Below, piece after piece: positions 6,285-10,419 of a stretch of 10,419 nucleotides of DNA. How positions within the stretch are numbered: the first letter of the stretch is position 1; each line of letters begins with the position of its first letter. The DNA is from an uncultured Clostridia bacterium (lineage in GTDB: Bacteria; Bacillota; Clostridia; TANB77; CAG-508): the NCBI GenBank assembly GCA_934162925.1, contig CAKPJR010000036.1, forward strand, positions 1 to 10,419. Direction: 5' to 3'. A program made the translations under genes and the position numbers. The notes beneath the pieces were generated by a model. That model searched no databases and was not told where the DNA came from. It was given only the letters and a program-made list of their open reading frames with translations.

Positions 6285-6313
6285 ATTTTACATTGAATAT
6301 TAAAAACTGTCAA
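6285..6313 (-). promoter_or_regulatory. Sigma-A promoter of rny
   Basis: On the minus strand a perfect TTGACA (6313-6308), 17 bases, then TAAAAT (6290-6285). An overlapping TATAAT at 6285-6280 is too far from this -35 box (22 bases). Transcription would begin near 6278, giving an AT-rich leader of about 85 bases before the rny ATG. Confidence 0.75.
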
Positions 6314-6321
6314 GGTATAAG

Positions 6322-6353
6322 AAAAGGAATTCAAATAATTTTGAATTCCTTTT
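6322..6353. terminator. Bidirectional intrinsic terminator between dpaB and rny
   Basis: A perfect 14-bp stem (6322-6335 with 6340-6353), loop TAAT. On the minus strand it ends in CCTTTTCTTAT and sits 22 bases after the dpaB stop; on the plus strand it is followed by TCTTTAT. It isolates dpaB from the rny promoter, which begins nine bases further on. Confidence 0.85.
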
Positions 6354-6375
6354 TTCTTTATAATATTCAATTGTT

Positions 6376-6956
6376 CTATAATAATATCGGCTGTATTTGC
6401 TCTCTATCTAAAGCTTTTAAAATAGTATTTAAAATATATTTCGGATCAAATACAAGTGAGCGAGGCTTAGTAATTGGATTATCTTGCCTAAATGGAATAA
6501 AATATATATGTTTTCGGTTTAATAATTTTCCTATGTTTTCAGCACTTCCGTGAAAGAGCATCATTTGTTGCTATTCCTAGTACCAGCGGATTTTCGTTTC
6601 TTAAATGTGATCTTACCGCTACTAGCACTGGGGTATTAGTTATTCCATTTGCTAATTTTCCTATTGTATTCCCGGGAACATGGTGCAACTACCATAACAT
6701 CTGTCATTTCTTTAGGTCCTATAGGTTCTGCTTCTTCTATTGTATGAATAATTTTTTTACCAGTAATTTTCTCTATCTTTTTTATAAATTTTTCTGCCTC
6801 TCCAAATCTAGTACTTACATTATAACCATAAAAAGACATTATAGGTATAACTTCAGCACCTTCTTGAGTTAATTTTGAAATTTGTTCTATTGTCTTTTCA
6901 AATGTACAAAAAGACCCTGTTAAAGCAAAGCCTATTTTTTTCCCTTCAAGTAACAT
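6376..6956 (-). pseudogene. dpaB: Dipicolinate synthase subunit B, broken by two +1 frameshifts
   Basis: DpaB (SpoVFB) is the flavoprotein-like subunit that, with DpaA, makes dipicolinic acid in the mother cell for spore heat resistance. The frame opens at ATG 6956 behind AAGGGGG and encodes a clear family N-terminus (KKIGFALTGSFCTF, then GAEVIPIMS and AEPIGPKEMTDVMVVAPCS). It shifts at an extra C within the CCC read from 6674-6676, and again at an extra C read from G6550. Dropping one base at each site restores a continuous reading of 192 codons, including APCSGNTIGKLANGITNTPV, LGIATNDALSGSAENIG and IYFIPFRQDNP to the end at 6376, the normal family length. As written, translation stops after 106 residues. 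Conservation across all three frames means a very recent lesion or sequence errors. No dpaA is adjacent. A sigma-K-like promoter precedes it. Confidence 0.9.
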
Positions 6957-6988
6957 TATTTTTGTTCCCCCTTCTTATGTAGATAGTA

Positions 6989-7016
6989 TATATTATGTTT
7001 TTATGTATACAAGGGT
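6989..7016 (-). promoter_or_regulatory. dpaB promoter, sigma-K-like, with overlapping sigma-A-like boxes
   Basis: On the minus strand an AC (7016-7015) is followed after 17 bases by CATAATATA (6997-6989), which fits the mother-cell sigma-K pattern AC-N16/17-CATAnnnTA known from B. subtilis, where spoVF is a sigma-K gene. An alternative vegetative reading is TTGTAT (7012-7007), 16 bases, TATACT (6990-6985). The AT-rich sequence makes chance matches possible. Confidence 0.45.
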
Positions 7017-7031
7017 GATATTTTTATTGGC

Positions 7032-7091
7032 AGAAACTTTTAGGACGGGCTTTTTTTCCTCTTAAAAAAAAAGTCCGTCCTAAAAGTTTCT
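7032..7091. repeat. Long inverted repeat, 26-bp stem
   Basis: Bases 7032-7057 pair with 7066-7091 (one G-T pair, otherwise perfect) around an eight-base loop CCTCTTAA. The stem holds AGAAACTTTTAGGACGG and, nearest the loop, seven T pairing with seven A. It lies 15 bases after the stop of the transglutaminase-like gene, so a terminator role is natural, yet no U-tract follows the stem on either strand. It might instead be a palindromic repeat unit. Confidence 0.75.
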
Positions 7092-7105
7092 AGTTTTCAA
7101 AGTTT

Positions 7106-8212
7106 TTAATTGAAGTTATTATTACTTAATGCTGGATAATTTATTTTTATATCTGTATTAAAGAATGTTTGGAATGGTTTGTGATTATTAAATACTTCTT
7201 GTCCTTTCAAAAAATATGTATAGTATTTTGATTTCTTTTCATTTCCAGTTTCTCCTATAATTATAGGATCATCCCAAGTGCAATCTACTCCATACCAATT
7301 ATCTAATAATTTTATATAATTCCAAGCATGATTTTCTGTTTTTTCCTCTGTTGTGGCTTCTCCTTGAATTATTATGCAATCTATGTTTAATTTATCTACT
7401 AAATATTTAAATGCTTTTGCATAACCTCCACAAGTTACTTCTCTATCTACAAAAGCTCCATATATACTATTTCTATTTGCTTTATTTAAGGTCTCATCAT
7501 ATTCTATATTCTCAATTATCCAATCATGAATATATAAGATTTTGTCATAATCTGTTTCCATATTTTCTATATTTGCTTGTATCTCATTTACTATGTTATC
7601 AATTTTCATTTGTGCTATTTTTATATCCTCTTCATTAGAAAAATCATCACTTAAATAGTTCTGATATTGATCATCTTTTTTTAAATATATATTATACTTA
7701 CCTGATGAATAGCTTTCATAGTATAATACCAATTTTGACATATCTATATAATATATATCCGGATTATCGTATTCAAATGCATTTATCGCTGCTGAAAAAA
7801 TTGCCTCTATATTTTCTTTCTCTAAAATGTTCTTAATTTTTTCTGGTAAATTTATTATTTCTGTTCCATTTTTTAAATTTTCTTTTTGCCTTTCTAAGCT
7901 TTCATATATCAATTTTGAGTAATTATCCAATTGATTATAATAAAACTTATTACTATCTATTCTAGTAGTATCTTCATTGTTAATTGTTCGCGTTGGTGCT
8001 GGATTCATTTCTAATATTACTGGCTGCGTTTTCTCTTTATTATTTGTATCTAATTTAATCTCTTTTTGATTTTGGCTTATGTCTATAAATTCACTAGTAG
8101 GCTTTAGGCTTTCATAGTCTTGATATATATATGAAAAAAGTAAAATAAACAAAATAATAAATAGTATTGTTAATACCCATGATGTAAATTTTATTATTTT
8201 AGAATCTCCCAT
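7106..8212 (-). CDS. Membrane-anchored transglutaminase-like (cysteine protease fold) protein
   Basis: A 368-residue protein with one N-terminal transmembrane helix (about 8-30), a low-complexity polar linker to about residue 90, and a transglutaminase-like domain in the C-terminal half, probably outside the membrane. The papain-like triad is visible: C261 in VTCGGYAKAFKYL, H295 in ENHAWNYIKL and D310 in WYGVDCTWDDP; a DKILYIHDWIIENIEYD segment precedes the Cys as usual for bacterial members. Such proteins are predicted to hydrolyse or cross-link peptide bonds at the cell surface; the substrate is unknown. The start is set at 8212, six bases after AGGAGG (8219-8224); a further ATG at 8230 would lie upstream of that site. 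The AGGAGG overlaps the stop of the thiamine pyrophosphokinase gene, so the two are translationally coupled. Confidence 0.88.
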   Translation of the reverse strand: MGDSKIIKFTSWVLTILFIILFILLFSYIYQDYESLKPTSEFIDISQNQKEIKLDTNNKEKTQPVILEMNPAPTRTINNEDTTRIDSNKFYYNQLDNYSKLIYESLERQKENLKNGTEIINLPEKIKNILEKENIEAIFSAAINAFEYDNPDIYYIDMSKLVLYYESYSSGKYNIYLKKDDQYQNYLSDDFSNEEDIKIAQMKIDNIVNEIQANIENMETDYDKILYIHDWIIENIEYDETLNKANRNSIYGAFVDREVTCGGYAKAFKYLVDKLNIDCIIIQGEATTEEKTENHAWNYIKLLDNWYGVDCTWDDPIIIGETGNEKKSKYYTYFLKGQEVFNNHKPFQTFFNTDIKINYPALSNNNFN

Positions 8213-8218
8213 TTTATT

Positions 8219-8224
8219 CCTCCT
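8219..8224 (-). promoter_or_regulatory. Ribosome binding site overlapping the thiN stop, sets the transglutaminase-like start
   Basis: AGGAGG read on the minus strand shares bases with the TAG stop (8225-8223) of the upstream gene. It is six bases from ATG 8212 and lies inside the coding frame of the alternative ATG at 8230, which therefore is not the likely start. Confidence 0.8.
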
Positions 8225-8870
8225 AGTCATTGGTTTTAAGGAAAATTAATATTCCTTCTTTTATATTCACTTTTGCTGATTGTGCAATTTGTTCATTGCT
8301 TACGCCTATACTTTCTCCAATTTTCATGGTTGCATTCTGCAAAGAATATTTAAAGCCTTGCAATGTAATCCCTGTTGCTACAGTTGTAATGGGTATTAAG
8401 GATACATACTTATATCTATTATCTTTCTCTATAATTGTAGTTTTATCAATTAGACTTATATAGTTATTTTCATTAATAATTTTACAATTTACGTCATTGT
8501 CTAATGCTTCTTTTAAAATATTGATATTTGCTAAAGTGTGATCTAGTCTAGTTCCTATTGCTCCCACTATTGTTATGTCATTACTATTTAAATCTATTGC
8601 TAATTTTAATGCCATATGTGTATCTGTATAGTCTTTTTCTGGATTTAAACTTATTATTTTTATGTCACTAGCTTTTTTATAGTTTTCCAAAATATTTTTA
8701 TTTATAGAATCAAAATCGCCTATAATGTAATTAGGTTTTATATTGCATTTGTATAAGACCTCTAGTCCTTTATCACAAGCAATTACATTATTAAACTCAT
8801 TTTTTTTCATTACTTCTTTAAAAAATTTTTCATTTATGTTTCCACCTGAAATAATTATAGTATTCAACAT
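8223..8870 (-). CDS. thiN: Thiamine pyrophosphokinase
   Basis: The enzyme transfers pyrophosphate from ATP to thiamine to give thiamine pyrophosphate in the cytosol. The 215 residues match bacterial TPK length. Conserved segments appear in order: ISGGNI (8-12), ACDKG (31-35), NYIIGDFDS (47-55), the PEKDYTDTHMAL block (77-88) with its acidic cluster, and GAIGTRLDHTLANI (103-116). The C-terminal part (about 145-212) fits the small thiamine-binding beta domain. The start at 8870 gives the family N-terminus and follows GAAGGGA; an in-frame ATG at 8888 has no ribosome binding site. In many Firmicutes this gene sits near rpe, rsgA and prpC, but here it is paired with a surface transglutaminase-like gene. 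Promoter elements upstream are listed separately. Confidence 0.94.
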   Translation of the reverse strand: MLNTIIISGGNINEKFFKEVMKKNEFNNVIACDKGLEVLYKCNIKPNYIIGDFDSINKNILENYKKASDIKIISLNPEKDYTDTHMALKLAIDLNSNDITIVGAIGTRLDHTLANINILKEALDNDVNCKIINENNYISLIDKTTIIEKDNRYKYVSLIPITTVATGITLQGFKYSLQNATMKIGESIGVSNEQIAQSAKVNIKEGILIFLKTND

Positions 8871-8892
8871 TTTAATACTTCCCTTCATTTAT

Positions 8893-8921
8893 ATTATATA
8901 TTAGAAATTTGTCAAAAACAA
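8893..8921 (-). promoter_or_regulatory. Probable promoter of thiN
   Basis: On the minus strand TTGTTT (8921-8916), 17 bases, perfect TATAAT (8898-8893), giving a leader of about 16 bases. A perfect TTGACA at 8915-8910 also lies here but its best partner (TATAAA, 8893-8888, 16-base spacing) would start the transcript within the ribosome binding site. Which pair is used cannot be decided from sequence. Confidence 0.45.
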
Positions 8922-8980
8922 TGATTTTTTGAATGCTATAGTGTATAATATAAACAATATAAGTAGATTAGAGGTATAGT

Positions 8981-9634
8981 ATGAAAAAATTTATATTAAA
9001 GCTTATTCTTTGGTTTTTTATATTATTGTTTGTTTTATTCTCTATTGTTTTAGGATTAGGATACTTAAAATATAAAAATGCAATAGGAAACCTTAGCCTA
9101 GAAAATGCTATATCAGAAATAAGGGCTTCCAAAAATTATACTGATATAAAGAATATTTCTGATGACTATAAAAAAGCTGTGGTGGCTATTGAAGACCATA
9201 GATTTTACTCTCATAAAGGAGTTGATTTTATTTCTATAATCCGTTCAACATATGTAAATTTTTCTAGAAAATCTCTTGATTATGGAGCAAGTACCATTAC
9301 TCAACAAGTTGCACGAAATATTTATTTTACTCAAGAGAAATCTCCTATTAGAAAAATTGCAGAAATTTTTGTAGCATTTGATTTAGAAAAAAACTACTCT
9401 AAAGATGAAATTTTAGAATTATATTTAAATATTATATATTTTGGAAATGGATATTATGGTATAAATGCGGCTTCTTATGGTTATTTCGATAAATCTCCCA
9501 AAGATTTAACTTTTTATGAAGCCACTTATTTAGCTGGTCTTCCAAATGCTCCTAGTATTTACTCCGAAGATAAAAAATTAGGTGAAGAGCGAAGATTGCA
9601 AGTTGTCCAAGCTGTAGAAAAATACGAAAAATGA
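8981..9634 (+). CDS. Monofunctional peptidoglycan glycosyltransferase (GT51)
   Basis: The protein polymerises lipid II into glycan strands on the outer face of the membrane. Of 217 residues, about 5-27 form the membrane anchor and the rest is one GT51 domain. The family motifs appear in order: EDHRFYSHKGVD (71-82, E71 the catalytic base), YGASTITQQVARN (101-113), RKIAEIFVAFDLEKNYSKDEILELYLN (in 124-150) and a GNGYYGINAASYGYF-to-LAGLPNAP stretch (155-191). It ends about 25 residues after the last motif with no transpeptidase domain, so it is an MtgA-like enzyme and not a truncated class A PBP; the terminator immediately follows the TGA. Ribosome binding site AGAGGT (8970-8975). A TATAAT lies at 8944-8949 without a good -35 box. 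It diverges from thiN and converges on ackA. Confidence 0.93.
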   Translation: MKKFILKLILWFFILLFVLFSIVLGLGYLKYKNAIGNLSLENAISEIRASKNYTDIKNISDDYKKAVVAIEDHRFYSHKGVDFISIIRSTYVNFSRKSLDYGASTITQQVARNIYFTQEKSPIRKIAEIFVAFDLEKNYSKDEILELYLNIIYFGNGYYGINAASYGYFDKSPKDLTFYEATYLAGLPNAPSIYSEDKKLGEERRLQVVQAVEKYEK

Positions 9635-9696
9635 GAAATAAATGGAACAACCCCCTTTTGTTTAAATTAACAAAAGGGGGTTGTTCCATTTATTTC
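9635..9696. terminator. Perfect 28-bp bidirectional terminator between convergent genes
   Basis: Bases 9635-9662 pair without mismatch with 9669-9696 around the loop TAAATT; the core is AACAACCCCCTTTTG. It starts right after the glycosyltransferase TGA and ends six bases from the acetate kinase stop. On the plus strand it is followed by AATTTTCTATTTATTT and on the minus strand by TCATTTTTCG, so it can end transcripts from both sides. Confidence 0.92.
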
Positions 9697-9702
9697 AATT
9701 TT

Positions 9703-10419
9703 CTATTTATTTATTACTTCCATTGTTTCTTCTGCTATTTCTAGTTCTTCGTTTGTTGGTATTACATACATTGGTATTCTAGATGTTGGTTTGCTTATTA
9801 TTCCTTCATATTGTTCATTATCATTATGTGATGAATCAAATTCTATTCCTAATTTCTCTAATCCTTCTACACATCTATTTACAACATCTGGATTATGTTC
9901 TCCTATTCCACCTTCAAATATTATTGCATCTACATGTCCTAATATTGCCATATATGCACCAATATATTTTTTTACTCTATGTGCAAACATTTTTAATGCA
10001 AGTTCTGCTCTTTCATTTCCTTGTTTGCTTAATTCTTTTAAGTCTCTTACATCCCCTGTTATTCCTGTTATTCCTAATAATCCTGATTTTTTATTTAGTA
10101 TTGTCATCATTTCATCTATGCTTAAATTTTCTTTTTTCATTACAAATTCTAATATTGCTGGATCTAAATCTCCTGAACGTGTTCCCATTATTAATCCCTC
10201 TAATGGTGTTAATCCCATTGTAGTTTCAACACATTTTCCATTTTTTACAGCGGCTATACTAGATCCATTTCCTAAATGGCAAGAAATTATGTTTATATCT
10301 TCTTTATTTTTTCCTAATACTTTTGCTGCTTCTTTTGTTATGAATTTGTGTGATGTACCATGAGCACCATATCTTTTTATTGCATATTTCTCATAATATT
10401 CATATGGAATTGCATATAG
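9703..10419 (-). CDS. ackA: Acetate kinase, C-terminal part (N-terminus beyond window edge)
   Basis: Acetate kinase interconverts acetyl phosphate plus ADP and acetate plus ATP, the ATP-yielding step of acetate fermentation in anaerobes. 238 residues of about 400 are visible; the frame is open through the right edge (the first codon, CTA, is 10419-10417). Conserved segments appear in order: PYEYYEKYAIKRYG, HGTSHKF (catalytic-region His), ISCHLGNGSS (nucleotide/phosphate loop), MGLTPLEGLIMGTRSGDLDP (with the active-site Arg), IFEGGIGEH and the C-terminal PTNEELEIA (with the conserved Glu). The motif usually written RRYGFHGTSH has Ala for Phe here (RYGAHGTSH), probably a lineage variant. The downstream end is closed by the convergent terminator. 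Its partner pta, if linked, would be to the right. Confidence 0.96.
   Translation of the reverse strand, partial: LYAIPYEYYEKYAIKRYGAHGTSHKFITKEAAKVLGKNKEDINIISCHLGNGSSIAAVKNGKCVETTMGLTPLEGLIMGTRSGDLDPAILEFVMKKENLSIDEMMTILNKKSGLLGITGITGDVRDLKELSKQGNERAELALKMFAHRVKKYIGAYMAILGHVDAIIFEGGIGEHNPDVVNRCVEGLEKLGIEFDSSHNDNEQYEGIISKPTSRIPMYVIPTNEELEIAEETMEVINK

Noticed and set aside
6376..6564. Separate 62-residue gene starting at an ATG at 6564
   Set aside because: The sequence is the C-terminus of dpaB; the ATG arises only from reading out of frame before the second inserted base.
6550..6676. Programmed frameshifting in dpaB
   Set aside because: Two +1 shifts in a short metabolic gene, with no slippery run or stimulatory stem evident, are far less likely than insertions or sequence errors.
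8981..9634. Truncated class A penicillin-binding protein
   Set aside because: The frame ends cleanly after the glycosyltransferase domain and is followed at once by a perfect terminator, as in a genuine monofunctional enzyme.
9635..9696. Insertion-sequence or MITE end suggested by the 28-bp inverted repeat
   Set aside because: Its place between two convergent stop codons, the G/C-rich core and U-rich sequence on both sides fit a bidirectional terminator; no target duplication is visible.
9783..10363. Two overlapping plus-strand frames of 146 and 190 codons
   Set aside because: Both lie antisense to acetate kinase, which carries all its family motifs; neither has a supported start.

Overview
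The window looks like chromosome from an uncultured, AT-rich, endospore-forming Clostridia-type Firmicute. Codons are strongly A/T-ending, AGGAGG-type ribosome binding sites and TTGACA/TATAAT-type promoters are common, and three genes point to sporulating Firmicutes: spoVS, a broken dipicolinate synthase subunit B gene (dpaB/spoVFB), and the rny-ymdB-spoVS neighbourhood known from Bacillus subtilis. I see no rRNA, tRNA, CRISPR array, transposase or phage gene.

Layout, left to right. (1) 1-1281, minus: the N-terminal part of an oligopeptide-type ABC transporter substrate-binding protein, running off the left edge. (2) 1282-1479: an intergenic region made almost entirely of three strong hairpins, a candidate structured RNA or dispersed palindromic element. 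(3) 1480-2666, minus: spoVS and ymdB. (4) 2733-3146, plus: a lone 87-residue gene of unknown function with its own near-consensus promoter, a 15-bp palindrome over its -35 box and a hairpin after it. (5) 3207-4546, minus: three tightly coupled genes for a two-helix small membrane protein, a 45-residue single-helix protein and a membrane-anchored PstS-like binding protein. (6) 4647-6191, minus: rny (ribonuclease Y), with a good sigma-A promoter and terminator-like hairpins on both sides. (7) 6376-6956, minus: dpaB, interrupted by two single-base insertions, behind a promoter that resembles the mother-cell sigma-K class. (8) 7032-7091: a 26-bp hairpin. (9) 7106-8870, minus: a membrane-anchored transglutaminase-like protein downstream of, and coupled to, thiamine pyrophosphokinase. 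(10) 8981-9634, plus: a monofunctional peptidoglycan glycosyltransferase. (11) 9635-9696: a perfect 28-bp convergent terminator. (12) 9703-10419, minus: the C-terminal part of acetate kinase, running off the right edge.

Functional themes are RNA turnover and developmental switching (rny, ymdB, spoVS), spore maturation (dpaB), cell-wall and surface functions (glycosyltransferase, transglutaminase-like protein, anchored binding proteins), and housekeeping metabolism (thiamine pyrophosphate synthesis, acetate fermentation). The least explained parts are the hairpin element at 1305-1433, the orphan gene at 2816-3079 with its operator-like palindrome, and the small-membrane-protein/PstS-like trio that sits between rny and ymdB. 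Nothing here amounts to a proven new system.
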